DNA of 64,000 nucleotides from Kocuria marina (GCF_000786655.1 NZ_JROM01000011.1:62001-126000), one strand, 5' to 3'; shown: positions 8,151 to 17,868, counted from the stretch's first letter. Program-made: numbers and translations. Notes: a model not told the origin generated them from the sequence alone.

Positions 8151-8942
8151 GTGACCCAGCACGACACCCCCGAGTGGGCCGCGCACTTCACGGCCCTGCG
8201 CATCACCGAGACCCCGAACCGCATGCACGTGGCCCTGGACCGCCCCGCGGTGCGCAACGCCATCGACGAGGTCATGGTGGACGAGCTGCACGCCGTGTGC
8301 GCCCGCCTGGAACACGATCCCCGCATCATGATCCTGAGCGGCACGCACGTGAACGGGAAGGGGATCTTCGCGTCCGGTGCGGACATCGCGCAACTGCGCG
8401 AGCGGCGTCGTGAGGACGCCCTGCGCGGCGTGAACTCTCAGCTGTTCGACCGGGTCGCCAAGCTGCCCATGCCCGTGATCGCGGCCCTGGACGGCTACGC
8501 GCTGGGCGGGGGCGCGGAACTCGCGTGGGCCGCGGATTTCCGGATCGGCACGCCGCGGGTCAAGGTGGGCCAGCCCGAGACCGGCCTGGGCATCATCGCC
8601 GCCGCGGGGGCCCTGTGGCGGCTGCGGGAACTGGCCGGTGAGGCGCTCGCCAAGGACATCCTGCTGGCCGGGCGGATCCTCTCCGCGCAGGAGGCCCTGG
8701 AGGCCCACCTGATCACCGAGATCCACGAACCGGACGAGCTGCTGGCCGCGGCGGACGCGCTGGCCGATCGCATCGCCGCGCAGGACCCCTTGGCCGTGCG
8801 CGTGTCCAAGCGCGTGTTCGCCATGCCGCGCGAGGCGCACCCCCACGTGGACGAACTCGCGCAGGCCATCCTGTTCGAGTCGCAGGCCAAATTCGACCGC
8901 ATGCAAGCGTTCCTGGACCGCAAGAAGGAGCCCAAGAAATGA
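8151..8942 (+). CDS. paaF: Enoyl-CoA hydratase, PaaF-like
   Basis: 263 aa from the GTG at 8151, seven bases after the thiolase stop; an in-frame start farther up would lie inside the thiolase gene. Crotonase fold: oxyanion-hole segments SGADIA (75-80) and ALGGGAEL (117-124), and the two catalytic glutamates E123 and E143 (QPETGLG), so it should be a true hydratase. PaaF hydrates 2,3-dehydroadipyl-CoA. The assignment as paaF rests on the PaaR-controlled operon and on a separate PaaG-like isomerase at 26 kb. Confidence 0.8.
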   Translation: MTQHDTPEWAAHFTALRITETPNRMHVALDRPAVRNAIDEVMVDELHAVCARLEHDPRIMILSGTHVNGKGIFASGADIAQLRERRREDALRGVNSQLFDRVAKLPMPVIAALDGYALGGGAELAWAADFRIGTPRVKVGQPETGLGIIAAAGALWRLRELAGEALAKDILLAGRILSAQEALEAHLITEIHEPDELLAAADALADRIAAQDPLAVRVSKRVFAMPREAHPHVDELAQAILFESQAKFDRMQAFLDRKKEPKK

Positions 8943-9805
8943 CCGAGAACACCACCGCAGCCGTCCCCTCCCGCGTGGGAGTCCTGGGAGGCGGGCGCAT
9001 GGGCGCGGGGATCGCCCACGCGTTCCTGATCTCCGGTGCGCGCGTGACCGTGGTGGAGGTGGACGGGCCGGCCGCGGAGAGCGCCAAGGAGCGGGTGGAA
9101 TCCGATCTCGCCAAGTCCCTCGAGCGCGGGAAGATCGACGGCAACCTGGACACCTGGACCCAGAACTTCGCCGTGAGCGTGGACTACGCGGACTTCGCGG
9201 ACTGCGAGCTCGTGATCGAGGCCGTTCCCGAGATCTGGGACCTCAAGGTCTCCTCCCTCCAGCGGGTCGAGGAGAACCTGTCCGAGACGGCGTGGCTGGC
9301 CACCAACACGTCCTCGCTGTCCGTGGACGGGCTCGCCGATGAGCTCCAGCGCCCCGAGCGGTTCTGCGGCATGCACTTCTTCAACCCCGTGCCCGCCTCC
9401 AAGCTCGTGGAGATCGTGATCGGGCGCAAGACCGGTCAAGAAATGAAAGAGCTGACCCTGCAGTGGGTCGCGGGCATCGGCAAGACGCCGGTCACCGTGA
9501 ACGACGCCCCCGGCTTCGCGTCCTCCCGGCTCGGGCTGGCCCTGGGCCTCGAGGCCATCCGCATGGTCGAGGAGGGTGTGGCGTCCGCGGAGGACATCGA
9601 CAACGCCATGGTCCTGGGCTACAAGCACCCCGTGGGCCCGCTCGCCCTCACGGACATCGTGGGCCTGGACGTGCGCCTGGGGATCGCGGAGTACCTCGAA
9701 TCCACGCTCGGTCCCCGCTTCGCCCCGCCCCAGCTCATGCGGGACATGGTCGAGCGCGGCGAACTGGGCCGCAAGTCCGGCAAGGGGTTCTACGACTACT
9801 CCTGA
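8939..9805 (+). CDS. paaH: 3-hydroxyacyl-CoA dehydrogenase, PaaH-like
   Basis: 288 aa, usual length for the single-domain enzyme (Hbd/FadB2/PaaH). NAD-binding GGGRMGAGIAHAF (16-28) opens the Rossmann domain. The catalytic histidine lies in CGMHFFNPVP, the E partner follows in the LVEIV segment, and the helical C-terminal domain ends in GRKSGKGFYDY. ATGA overlap with the hydratase gene indicates coupled translation. PaaH oxidises 3-hydroxyadipyl-CoA. Last gene of the transporter-linked beta-oxidation group. Confidence 0.85.
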   Translation: MTENTTAAVPSRVGVLGGGRMGAGIAHAFLISGARVTVVEVDGPAAESAKERVESDLAKSLERGKIDGNLDTWTQNFAVSVDYADFADCELVIEAVPEIWDLKVSSLQRVEENLSETAWLATNTSSLSVDGLADELQRPERFCGMHFFNPVPASKLVEIVIGRKTGQEMKELTLQWVAGIGKTPVTVNDAPGFASSRLGLALGLEAIRMVEEGVASAEDIDNAMVLGYKHPVGPLALTDIVGLDVRLGIAEYLESTLGPRFAPPQLMRDMVERGELGRKSGKGFYDYS

Positions 9806-10036
9806 GCGCGTGCGCGGCCGTACTCGTCGCGGGCCGGGTGCGGGTCGGCTGTTCCGGGCGTCGAACCCCTTCTGACCTGGGGTTCGACGACGCCGCGGGG
9901 CCGCCCCGGCCACCGGCCCGGTCCCCTGCGCGGCACGAAAGAGGTCACGATTCCGTCACGACGTGTTGCGAAAGCAAACGCCTTGACGAATCGTAGGGCG
10001 TGTTCGTAATCGAGAAACTTCGTAGAGGTAATTGAG

Positions 10037-10843
10037 ATGAAGAGCACCAGGACCAAGACCCTGACCGCCGCGGTTCTCGCGGTCCCCCTGCTCGTGGGCT
10101 GCGGCCAGAGCGGCCAGAACGCGGCCGAGGCCACCACGCCCCAGGAGTCGCAGAGCGTGAGCGCCCCGGCGCAGCAGACCGCGCACGGTTCCACGGCGGC
10201 CACCGACGGCGCCACCGCGGTGGCCCAGCCCAGCCCCGCCGACACGGCCACCGCCGCGAACACCGCGGGTGCGGGCAGCACCCCGGCCGCGTCCGCTACG
10301 GCGCCGTCCCTGCCGGCCGTCGCGGACCCCTGCGCGGGAGCGTGCGACAAGACCGCGGCGATCCCGGTGCACCACCCCGTCTTCGGCGCCATGGAGATCG
10401 TGAGCTACGAACGCGTCGTGGAACCCGGCAGCGCCCCCGCGGGCAAGCAGGCCAGCTACGCCGTGTACCAGAACGGTCAGGCCGTGGGATACGTGCCGCC
10501 CAGGGAGGGCACCACGGTGGTCTCCTTCGGCCCCGCTCCCGTTCTGGGAAATCAGGAGTGGGATCTGCGCACCAACTCCAACGTGGATAAGTACGGCAAC
10601 GTCTACCTGACGGACGGCCAGGGCGTGACCGTGCTGACCCCCACCGACAAGGGGTATGACTCCCACGACACCATGCCCGCCCAGCGGGGTAAGGCCAACC
10701 ACCCGTTCAACTGGGCCGATCTGGTGATCGACGCGACGGGTGAGCCCACGGTCATCCAGCACGTCACGAACGAGCAGGGTAATGACTCGGGCAAGCGGGT
10801 GAACTGGACCTGGAACGGCCAGGAGTTCGTGGCCCAGAAGTAG
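10037..10843 (+). CDS. Putative secreted lipoprotein
   Basis: 268 aa with a lipoprotein signal peptide: basic start MKSTRTK, hydrophobic core, lipobox LVGC with Cys at 22. Next comes a Ala/Thr/Pro/Gln-rich linker (about 23-95) and then a folded domain (about 98-268) with a Cys pair in DPCAGACDK and a beta-rich sequence. I do not recognise the domain. GAGG precedes the ATG. It is followed by a strong terminator and lies between the paa beta-oxidation genes and rraA without clear linkage to either. Confidence 0.75.
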   Translation: MKSTRTKTLTAAVLAVPLLVGCGQSGQNAAEATTPQESQSVSAPAQQTAHGSTAATDGATAVAQPSPADTATAANTAGAGSTPAASATAPSLPAVADPCAGACDKTAAIPVHHPVFGAMEIVSYERVVEPGSAPAGKQASYAVYQNGQAVGYVPPREGTTVVSFGPAPVLGNQEWDLRTNSNVDKYGNVYLTDGQGVTVLTPTDKGYDSHDTMPAQRGKANHPFNWADLVIDATGEPTVIQHVTNEQGNDSGKRVNWTWNGQEFVAQK

Positions 10844-10870
10844 TCACGTCACCCGGCCCCCACCGGAACG

Positions 10871-10908
10871 ACGACGGCGACCCCCGCACCCGCGGGGGTC
10901 GCCGTCGT
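10871..10908. terminator. Bidirectional hairpin terminator
   Basis: Perfect 17-bp stem, ACGACGGCGACCCCCGC with its complement, and a 4-nt loop ACCC, between the convergent 3' ends of the lipoprotein gene and the RraA-like gene. Confidence 0.85.
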
Positions 10909-10934
10909 CTATCCGTCCAGCGGAGGTAGCGGAC

Positions 10935-11402
10935 TCAGCGCTCCACCAGGACCCCGTCCTCGTCCGCCCACAGGGTCTTGCCCGGACGGAAGGTCACGCC
11001 GCCGAAGTTGACGATCACATCCACCTCCCCGAAGTCGTTGGGCTCCGACTTGCGGGGGTTCGTGCCGAGCGCCTTGATGCCGATGTCCAGGGTGCCCAGT
11101 TCCACGCGGTCCCGCACGGGGGCGTTGATGATCAGCCCGGCCCACCCGTTCTCCACGGCGGTGCGGGCCACGTTGTCCCCGAGCAGCGCGCGGTTCATGG
11201 ATCCCTGCCCGTCCACCACGAGCACCGCGCCCTCACCGGGGGTGGCCACGAGCTTCTTGACGTCCACGTTGGACTCGAAGCAGCGCACCGTGCGGATGGG
11301 TCCCGTGAACCGGTGGGCACCACCCACCGAGATGAACTGGGTGGTCACGGACTGCAGGTCCTCGCCGTGCTCGTCGTACAGGTCGGCGGTCGCGAAGCTC
11401 AT
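10935..11402 (-). CDS. RraA-family protein (HMG/CHA aldolase-like)
   Basis: 155 aa, the usual RraA length. Family features: ATADLYDEHGEDL near the start, the VDGQGSMNRALLGDNVA phosphate/metal loop (about 76-92), GLIINAPVRD, and GTNPRKSEPND. E. coli RraA inhibits RNase E, while many bacterial homologues are 4-hydroxy-4-methyl-2-oxoglutarate/oxaloacetate aldolases needing an Arg and Asp after the glycine loop; the VRDRVE stretch fits this. Which role applies is not clear. Downstream of ramB on the same strand, separated by 153 bp with hairpins, so probably a separate unit. Confidence 0.82.
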   Translation of the reverse strand: MSFATADLYDEHGEDLQSVTTQFISVGGAHRFTGPIRTVRCFESNVDVKKLVATPGEGAVLVVDGQGSMNRALLGDNVARTAVENGWAGLIINAPVRDRVELGTLDIGIKALGTNPRKSEPNDFGEVDVIVNFGGVTFRPGKTLWADEDGVLVER

Positions 11403-11460
11403 GGGTCACCTTTCGTGTCTACGGATCGCCGACGACGCTCGGGGCCCGGGCGCGCACCGT

Positions 11461-11479
11461 CCGGGCCCGAAAAGCCCGG
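11461..11479 (-). terminator. Hairpin downstream of ramB
   Basis: CCGGGC / GCCCGG with loop CCGAAAA, in a hairpin-rich 150-bp gap between the ramB stop and the RraA-like gene; a GCGGCGTCGTC motif copy is nearby at 11526-11536. Confidence 0.4.
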
Positions 11480-11555
11480 AGAACGCGGCGTTCGGACACG
11501 GACGGTCCGGGCGCGACGGGGTGGCGCGGCGTCGTCGGCGGGAACGTGATGGAGA

Positions 11556-13226
11556 TTACGTGAGGTCGTCCGCGGGGGCAACGGGGGCGTGCCGCTGCAG
11601 GAAGCGGTAGACCTCCGTCTCGTCCACCCCGGGGAACGCGCCGGCGGGCATGGCCGCGAGCATGTGGGACGCGGGGCGCGCGGAGGGCCACGACTGACCG
11701 TCCCACCGCTCGGCGAGCGCCGGGGCGGGCTGTTGGCAGCACGCGGGGTCGGGGCACGTGGAGGTGTGGCGCACCGTGGTGGCGCGGCCCCGGAACCACT
11801 TGACGTGCTCGTACGGCACGCCGAACGAGATGGAGAACTCCCCGTTCTCGGACCCCTCCACGCGGGCCGAGCACCAGAACGTGCCGTGCGGGGTGTCGGT
11901 GTACTGGAAGTGGGACAGCAACCGGTTGGTCCCCGAGAACGCCTGCCGCGCGGAGAAGAACCGGCAGGCCCTCTGCCCCTCCACCGCGCCGCTGTGGTCG
12001 GTGGGGAACTGCAACCCGTCGTTCTGCCAGGCCTTGTGGATGATCCCGGAGGAGTGCACCTTCTCGAAGTGCGTGGGGATGCCGAAGTGGTGGGTCATGA
12101 GGTTGGTCATCCGGTGCGCCGCGGTCTCGTGGGACACCGCGAACGCGTCCCGCAGGTCGTCCACGGACAGCTCCCGCTGGGACGTGGCGCGGCCCAGCAG
12201 GTCCACCGCGGAGGCCTCGGGGATCATCAGGGCCGCCGCGAAGTAATTGGTCTCCACGCGCTGTTCCAGGAACTCACCGTAATCCGCGGGGCGGTGGTGC
12301 TCGAGCAGGTGATGCCCCACGGCCTGCAGCAACACCGACCACGGCGAGCCCGCCCCGGCGGTGGCCGGTAAATAGAACCGACGATTGCGCAGGTCCGTGA
12401 CCGAGCGCGTGGAATGCGGCAGGTCCGGGACCTGGTGGATCTCGAATCCCACATGCTCCACGAGCCGGGAGATGTGGTGCTCGGACAACGGCCCGCCCGT
12501 GTGGCGGATCGCGGCGAGCAGTTCCGCGGCCATGGTCTCGATGCGTTCGAAGTAGTTGTCGATCCCCCGCATGCGCGCTCGCAACTGGGTGTTAGCGCGC
12601 CGGGCCTCCTCCGGGGTAGCCGCCTGTTCCTCGAGCCGTTGGGCAAGTTGCTGCTGCAGGGCCGCGAGCGCCTCGAGGGTCTCGGTGCTCGTGCCCGGCC
12701 CCACCCGCACCGTGGGCAACCCGAGGGACGCATACATGGGTCCGCGCTGCACGCGCTCCACCTGGATCTCGAGTTCCATGCGGCGCGACGGCGCCTTGGT
12801 CCCCAGCAGTTGCTCCACGCTCATGTCCAGCGCCGCGGCGATCGCGGACAGCGCGCTGAGCTTGGGTTCGCGCTTGCCGTTCTCGATCAGCGACAGCGCC
12901 GACGCCGCCATGCCCACGGTGCGCGCGAGTTCCTCGAGCGTGATCCGCAGTCGTTTGCGGCGGTAGCGGATCCGCCGCCCCAGCACGATCGGGTCGGTCG
13001 GGTCCCCGGCCTCCTCGGGTGGCACATCGGACGACGAGCGCGCGGGCACCCGGGTGCCGGACGCGGGGTCCGTGCGCCGCGGCGTCGTCGCCCGGGCGGG
13101 CTCCGTACCCCCCGACCGCGTAGCCCGCGCGGGTTCCGAGCCGTGAGCGCTCCGCGGTGCGTCGGAGCGAGGGGGAGCGACGTCGCCGGTGCGCCGACGC
13201 CTTCGGGGGCCTGTGGTGGAGGTCAT
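11556..13226 (-). CDS. ramB: RamB-type regulator of acetate metabolism (XRE HTH + ImmA/IrrE-like + ScfR domain)
   Basis: 556 aa. An Arg/Ala/Pro-rich tail of about 80 residues precedes the helix-turn-helix ([21 protein letters not shown] ... [19 protein letters not shown]). A coiled linker follows, then an IrrE-like segment ([29 protein letters not shown]) and the C-terminal cysteine-rich part (CPDPACCQQ). In corynebacteria RamB represses aceA and other acetate genes. It is divergent from aceA, which fits. A TAAACT -10 six bases before the ATG suggests a leaderless mRNA. The N-terminal tail includes the recurrent GACGACGCCGC motif; typical RamB is about 475 aa, so the start may be later. Confidence 0.85.
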   Translation of the reverse strand: MTSTTGPRRRRRTGDVAPPRSDAPRSAHGSEPARATRSGGTEPARATTPRRTDPASGTRVPARSSSDVPPEEAGDPTDPIVLGRRIRYRRKRLRITLEELARTVGMAASALSLIENGKREPKLSALSAIAAALDMSVEQLLGTKAPSRRMELEIQVERVQRGPMYASLGLPTVRVGPGTSTETLEALAALQQQLAQRLEEQAATPEEARRANTQLRARMRGIDNYFERIETMAAELLAAIRHTGGPLSEHHISRLVEHVGFEIHQVPDLPHSTRSVTDLRNRRFYLPATAGAGSPWSVLLQAVGHHLLEHHRPADYGEFLEQRVETNYFAAALMIPEASAVDLLGRATSQRELSVDDLRDAFAVSHETAAHRMTNLMTHHFGIPTHFEKVHSSGIIHKAWQNDGLQFPTDHSGAVEGQRACRFFSARQAFSGTNRLLSHFQYTDTPHGTFWCSARVEGSENGEFSISFGVPYEHVKWFRGRATTVRHTSTCPDPACCQQPAPALAERWDGQSWPSARPASHMLAAMPAGAFPGVDETEVYRFLQRHAPVAPADDLT

Positions 13227-13232
13227 GTCACG

Positions 13233-13277
13233 AGTTTAGGGACAATTTCCGTAGGCGTGAAGAAAGTGGATTCTTCA
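13233..13277. promoter_or_regulatory. ramB promoter and palindromic operator in the ramB-aceA gap
   Basis: On the minus strand, -35 TTCACG overlaps a perfect inverted repeat TGAAGAA-N6-TTCTTCA (13258-13277); a -10 TAAACT (13238-13233) follows with a 17-bp spacer. The palindrome is a candidate RamB or other operator able to act on both ramB and aceA. It does not match the classic RamB core (AAAGTTTGCAAA), so the binder is uncertain. Confidence 0.5.
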
Positions 13278-13391
13278 CTCGGAAAACCCCTTTCCGGCAC
13301 CGCAGAACCGGGCAAAAGTAGAACTCATCAAGTTACCAATGCGGAACTTCCAACGAGGACCGCACGTCAGACCCCATCGAAGGAGACCGTG

Positions 13392-14678
13392 ATGAGCATC
13401 GACGACACCAACCTGCGCAGCGCCGAGGAACTCGCCCGGGACTGGGAGGAGAACCCCCGCTGGGCCGGCGTGACCCGTGACTACGCCCCCGAGGAGGTCC
13501 TGCGTCTGCAGGGTTCCTTTCGAGAAGAGCACACCAACGCCCGCCGCGGTGCGGAACGGCTCTGGTACCTGCTCAACTCGGAAGATTACATCAATGCTCT
13601 GGGCGCTCTGACCGGTAACCAGGCCGTCCAGCAGGTCAAGGCCGGGCTCAAGGCGATCTACCTCTCCGGTTGGCAGGTCGCCGGTGACGCGAACCTCGCG
13701 GGCCAGACCTACCCGGACCAGTCGCTGTACCCCGCCAACTCGGTCCCGCAGGTCGTGCGCCGGATCAACAACGCACTCAAGCGCGCGGACCAGATCGAGC
13801 ACGCCGAGGACGTCCACACCGTGGAGAACTGGATGGCCCCGATCGTGGCGGACGCGGAGGCCGGCTTCGGCGGACCGCTCAACGCGTTCGAGCTCATGAA
13901 GTCCATGATCGACGCGGGTGCGGCCGGCGTGCACTGGGAGGACCAGTTGGCCTCCGAGAAGAAGTGCGGTCACCTGGGCGGGAAGGTCCTGATCCCCACC
14001 CAGCAGCACGTGCGCACGCTCAACGCGGCCCGCCTCGCGGCGGACGTGGAAGACGTCCCCACCCTGATCATCGCCCGCACCGACGCCGAGGCCGCCACGC
14101 TGATCACCTCGGACGTGGACGAGCAGGACGCCGAGTTCATCACCGGCGAGCGCACACCGGAGGGCTTCTACAAGGTCCGCAACGGTGTGGAGCCCTGCAT
14201 CGCCCGCGCCAAGGCGTACGCGCCCTACTCGGACCTGATCTGGATGGAGACCGGCACTCCGGATCTCGAGCTGGCCCGCCAGTTCGCGGACGCCGTGCAC
14301 GAGGACTTCCCGGACCAGATGCTCGCGTACAACTGCTCGCCGTCCTTCAACTGGAAGAAGCACCTGGACGACGAGACCATCGCCAAGTTCCAGCGCGAAC
14401 TCTCCGCCATGGGCTACCGTTTCCAGTTCATCACCCTGGCCGGTTTCCACGCCCTCAACTACTCGATGTTCGATCTGGCCCACGGCTACGCCCGCAACCA
14501 GATGACCTCGTACGTGGAACTGCAGGAGCGCGAGTTCGCCGCCGAGGAGCGCGGTTACACCGCCACCAAGCACCAGCGCGAGGTGGGCACCGGGTACTTC
14601 GACCTGGTCTCCCAGGTGGTCAACCCCAATTCCTCCACGATCGCCCTCACGGGCTCCACCGAGAGCGCCCAGTTCTGA
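13392..14678 (+). CDS. aceA: Isocitrate lyase
   Basis: 428 aa from the ATG at 13392 behind AAGGAGA. The catalytic signature KKCGHLGG has its cysteine at C192, and phosphate/metal-binding segments [11 protein letters not shown] and [10 protein letters not shown] are intact. The length and lack of long inserts match actinobacterial class I enzymes. It splits isocitrate to succinate and glyoxylate, the first step of the glyoxylate shunt. It lies amid phenylacetate genes that yield acetyl-CoA and succinyl-CoA, so growth on phenylacetate would need it. Malate synthase is not in the window. Likely controlled by the divergent RamB. Confidence 0.96.
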   Translation: MSIDDTNLRSAEELARDWEENPRWAGVTRDYAPEEVLRLQGSFREEHTNARRGAERLWYLLNSEDYINALGALTGNQAVQQVKAGLKAIYLSGWQVAGDANLAGQTYPDQSLYPANSVPQVVRRINNALKRADQIEHAEDVHTVENWMAPIVADAEAGFGGPLNAFELMKSMIDAGAAGVHWEDQLASEKKCGHLGGKVLIPTQQHVRTLNAARLAADVEDVPTLIIARTDAEAATLITSDVDEQDAEFITGERTPEGFYKVRNGVEPCIARAKAYAPYSDLIWMETGTPDLELARQFADAVHEDFPDQMLAYNCSPSFNWKKHLDDETIAKFQRELSAMGYRFQFITLAGFHALNYSMFDLAHGYARNQMTSYVELQEREFAAEERGYTATKHQREVGTGYFDLVSQVVNPNSSTIALTGSTESAQF

Positions 14679-14819
14679 ACCCGGTTTCGGACTCGGCGCC
14701 CTGAAGACCCGCGGAGGCCGGAGCACGGTCACTGAGGCCAAAGAACTCCGGGCATCCGGTCTCCGCGTCCACCCCGTCCGCGCGGTAGAGGGGACTCCTC
14801 AGCCCTCCCGCGGACCACG

Positions 14820-14859
14820 AACCGCCCCGACACCGTTGCCACGCGGTGCCGGGGCGGTT
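14820..14859 (+). terminator. Hairpin terminator of aceA
   Basis: AACCGCCCCG(A)CACCG pairs with CGGTG(C)CGGGGCGGTT around an 8-nt loop. Confidence 0.7.
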
Positions 14860-14952
14860 CCGTGCTCCCTGCGGTGCCGGTTCAGCGCCGTCTGCCCCGC
14901 CGTGCCGGAGCGGTTCCGCGCGCCCTCCGCTGCGCCGGAGCGGCTCCGCGGA

Positions 14953-15002
14953 CGACGACGCCGCGGTGCCCTTCCCGAGGGACGGGCGCCGCGGCGTCGT
15001 CG
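14953..15002. terminator. Terminator formed by paired GACGACGCCGC motifs
   Basis: CGACGACGCCGCGG(T)GCCC (14953-14971) pairs with GGGCGCCGCGGCGTCGTCG (14984-15002), a 19-bp stem with one mismatch. It sits just after the thioesterase stop on the minus strand and also serves the aceA side. Confidence 0.7.
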
Positions 15003-15011
15003 GACGAATAC

Positions 15012-15494
15012 TCAGGAGCGCTTCGCAGGCTTGAGGTAATTGGTGATCCGCACGGTGCACAGGCGCTTGCCGGTGTCGATGTGGGTGATGACCACCTCGT
15101 GGTTCGTGACCCTGCGCCCCAGGTGGATCGCCGTGGCCACGCCGCGCACCCGGCCGCTCGTGGCGGAGGAGTGATGGGTCGCGTTGATGTCCACGCCCAC
15201 CGCGACCTTGCCGAACAAGGACGCGTGGATCACGGCCGCCCACGAACCCAGCATCTCGCCCAGGGCCACGGACGCACCGCCGTGCAACAACCCCAGGGAC
15301 TGGCGGTTGCCCTCCACGGGCATGGTGGCCACCACGCGCTCGGCGGACTGCTCTTCCACCACCACGCCCATCTTTTCGTCCAGTTCACCCAACTCGATGG
15401 TCCACGGCTCGTACGCCTCCCCGAACTCCTCGGCGGGAGACGCGGTTCGTGCGTTCTCGGCGCGGACGTCCGCGCGGGTGGGATCCTCGTGCAT
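15012..15494 (-). CDS. Hotdog-fold acyl-CoA thioesterase
   Basis: 160 aa from the ATG at 15494, which has GGAGGAGTC upstream; a longer in-frame form from 15593 lacks a ribosome site and has a low-complexity leader. The central LLHGGASVALGEMLGSWAAV segment is the hotdog catalytic helix region of PaaI/YdiI-like thioesterases, with LGRRVTNHEVVITHIDTGK and RLCTVRITNY strands at the end. It is divergent from paaZ across the PaaR-operator region, so it could be co-regulated and may release CoA from stalled phenylacetyl- or dihydroxynaphthoyl-type intermediates. The substrate is unknown. Confidence 0.8.
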   Translation of the reverse strand: MHEDPTRADVRAENARTASPAEEFGEAYEPWTIELGELDEKMGVVVEEQSAERVVATMPVEGNRQSLGLLHGGASVALGEMLGSWAAVIHASLFGKVAVGVDINATHHSSATSGRVRGVATAIHLGRRVTNHEVVITHIDTGKRLCTVRITNYLKPAKRS

Positions 15495-15630
15495 GCTGAC
15501 TCCTCCGTGATCAGGCCCCACGCCGTGCCGGTGGGCCGCGCTGGGCGGTGCGCAGAGCGGCGTCGAACGCCGACGACGGTGCGTGGTGGCCATGGTGCCC
15601 TTGTGTGACCTAGGTTATCCTGGACCAAAT

Positions 15631-15645
15631 ACTGACCGATCGTTC
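15631..15645. promoter_or_regulatory. PaaR operator upstream of paaZ
   Basis: ACTGACCGATCGTTC is an exact reverse complement of the GAACGATCGGTCAGT consensus, 33 bp before the paaZ GTG. It lies between paaZ and the divergent thioesterase gene. No convincing -35/-10 pair was found with it. Confidence 0.75.
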
Positions 15646-15678
15646 GGCTGATGGCCGCGACAGTCCGGAGGACCCCGC

Positions 15679-17805
15679 GTGAACACCCAGACCCAGGCAT
15701 CCAAGACCCAGGACCCGCAGATCCTGCCCAGCTTCGTGGTCGGGAAGTGGTGGCGGCCGGAGGACCCGCAGAAGATCGCGGACGTGCGGGACGCCACCAC
15801 CGGGGAACTCGTGGCCCGGGTGAGCACGGACGGGATCGACACCGCGGGCGCCGTGGACCACGGACGCACCGTGGGCCAGGCCGCACTGGGGCAGCTGCGC
15901 ATCCACGACCGCGCACTGATCCTCAAGCAGCTCGCGCAGTACCTGGGCGAGCACAAGGAGGAGCTGTACGAGATCTCCTACGCGACCGGCGCCACGGCCA
16001 AGGACCACCTGATCGACATCGACGGCGGGATCGGGACCCTCTTCACGTTCTCGTCCAAGGGACGGCGCGAACTGCCCAACGCCAACGTGATCGTGGACGG
16101 CGCGGTGGAGCAGCTCTCGCGGGACGGTTCGTTCCTGGGTGAGCACGTCTACACCCGCGTGCCCGGGGTGGCCGTGCAGATCAATGCGTTCAACTTCCCC
16201 GTGTGGGGCATGCTCGAGAAGTTCGCCCCGGCGTTCATCGCGGGCGTGCCCACCATCGTGAAGCCCGCGACCCCCACCGGGTACGTGACGGAGGCGTGCG
16301 TGCGGCTCATGCTGGACTCGGGGCTGCTGCCGGAGGGTTCCCTGCAGCTGATCTCCGGCTCAGCGCGCGATCTGCTGGACCACCTGGACGCCCGCGACCA
16401 CGTGGCCTTCACCGGTTCGGCCGCCACCGCCCAGTCGCTGCGCGCACACACCAACGTGCAGGAGAAGGGCGTGCGTTTCACGGCGGAGACCGACTCGCTC
16501 AACGCCGCGATCATGGCCCCGGACGTCACCGAGGACTCCCCCGAGTTCGAGGCGTTCGTGAAGTCCGTGGTCCTGGAAATCACCGCCAAGGCAGGTCAGA
16601 AGTGCACCGCGATCCGCCGGGTCATCGTGCCGCAGGCACTCAAGCCCGCCGTGATCGCGGCCGTGCGGGAGCGGGTGGCGCAGCGCGCCGTCGTCGGCAA
16701 CCCGCGCGATTCTGCCACCACGGTGGGCCCGCTCGCATCCGACGACCAGCATTTCGAGGTGCTGCGTTCCGTGCGTGCCCTGATCGACGCCGGCGCCATC
16801 GTGGAGCTCGGCGGTCCCGAGGAGCTCGCGTCCCTCCCGGAGCAGGACGCCTTCTTCCCCGTCACGGTGCTCTCGTTCGACGACGCCCGCACCCCCGCCG
16901 TCCACGAGCTCGAGGCGTTCGGCCCGGTCACCTCCGTCCTGGGGTACTCGGGGGATGTCGAAGACGCCGTGGAGATCGCCGCGCTGGGCGGCGGCTCGCT
17001 CGTGGCGACCGTGTGCACCCACTCCCCCGAGCTCGCGGCGCAGTTCGCCTCCGGGATCGGTGCGTACCACGGTCGCGTGCTCTTCCTGGATCGCGACGAC
17101 GCCAAGACCTCCACCGGCCACGGCTCCCCCGTTCCCCACCTGGTCCACGGCGGTCCCGGCCGCGCCGGTGGCGGGGAGGAACTCGGTGGCGTGCGCGCGG
17201 TCAAGCACTACATGCAGCGCACCGCCGTCCAGGGCTCCCCGGACCTGCTGACCGGGATCACCGGCCAGTGGCACTGGGGTGCGACCGCCAACACCGTGAC
17301 CCGCGAGGACGTGGAGAACGGCACCGGGGAGCACCCCTTCCGGAAGTCGTTGCAGACCCTGCGGATCGGCGATCAGTTCGTCTCGGACCTGCGCACGGTC
17401 TCACTCGAGGACATCCTGGAGTTCGCGGAGAAGACCGGGGACACGTTCTACGCCCACACGGACGAGGAAGCCGCCATGGCCAACCCGTTCTTCCCCCGGC
17501 GGGTGGCCCACGGTTATCTGCTGGTGTCGTGGGCCGCGGGGCTGTTCGTGGAGCCCGCTCCCGGGCCCGTGCTCGCCAACTACGGGCTGGAGAACCTGCG
17601 GTTCATCACCCCCGTCACGTACGACGACGCCATCCGGGTCACCCTGACCGCCAAGAAGATCACCCCGCGCGTCACGGACGAGTACGGCGAGGTCGCATGG
17701 GATGCGCGCCTGACCAACCAGAAGGACGAGATCGTGGCCACCTACGACGTCCTGACCCTGGTGGCCAAGCAGTGGCCCACCCCCGAAGGCGCGACCGCCG
17801 ACTGA
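15679..17805 (+). CDS. paaZ: Bifunctional oxepin-CoA hydrolase / 3-oxo-5,6-dehydrosuberyl-CoA semialdehyde dehydrogenase
   Basis: 708 aa from GTG 15679 with GGAGG upstream. Residues about 1-520 form an aldehyde dehydrogenase (FTGSAATAQSL; the AETDSLNA glutamate region; the catalytic Cys in KAGQKCTAIRR). Residues about 540-700 form a MaoC-type (R)-hydratase domain (DTFYAHTDEEAA...HGYLLVSWAAGLFV, then the RFITPV strand). PaaZ opens the oxepin-CoA ring and oxidises the resulting aldehyde. Domain order and length match E. coli PaaZ (681 aa). A PaaR operator precedes it. It is a single-gene unit followed by a 29-nt repeat array. Confidence 0.95.
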   Translation: MNTQTQASKTQDPQILPSFVVGKWWRPEDPQKIADVRDATTGELVARVSTDGIDTAGAVDHGRTVGQAALGQLRIHDRALILKQLAQYLGEHKEELYEISYATGATAKDHLIDIDGGIGTLFTFSSKGRRELPNANVIVDGAVEQLSRDGSFLGEHVYTRVPGVAVQINAFNFPVWGMLEKFAPAFIAGVPTIVKPATPTGYVTEACVRLMLDSGLLPEGSLQLISGSARDLLDHLDARDHVAFTGSAATAQSLRAHTNVQEKGVRFTAETDSLNAAIMAPDVTEDSPEFEAFVKSVVLEITAKAGQKCTAIRRVIVPQALKPAVIAAVRERVAQRAVVGNPRDSATTVGPLASDDQHFEVLRSVRALIDAGAIVELGGPEELASLPEQDAFFPVTVLSFDDARTPAVHELEAFGPVTSVLGYSGDVEDAVEIAALGGGSLVATVCTHSPELAAQFASGIGAYHGRVLFLDRDDAKTSTGHGSPVPHLVHGGPGRAGGGEELGGVRAVKHYMQRTAVQGSPDLLTGITGQWHWGATANTVTREDVENGTGEHPFRKSLQTLRIGDQFVSDLRTVSLEDILEFAEKTGDTFYAHTDEEAAMANPFFPRRVAHGYLLVSWAAGLFVEPAPGPVLANYGLENLRFITPVTYDDAIRVTLTAKKITPRVTDEYGEVAWDARLTNQKDEIVATYDVLTLVAKQWPTPEGATAD

Positions 17806-17868
17806 ACCGGGGGCGGCGTCGGACACACGCCGATTGTTCGTGCCTCTCGGTCATCCCAAATCCCGCCT

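Larger units (their letters stand above)
14679..15011. other. GC-rich intergenic region between aceA and thioesterase genes
   Basis: 333 bp with no credible gene. After the aceA stop it contains two strong hairpins (annotated separately) separated by several imperfect copies of a CGGTGCCGG(A/G)GCGGTTCCG-like segment between about 14841 and 14950, apparently a degenerate short tandem repeat. Confidence 0.5.

Noticed and set aside
15604-15619. CRP/GlxR-like site before paaZ
   Set aside because: Only the TGTGA half matches; the second half is TTATC, and the offset from the PaaR site differs from the other promoters.
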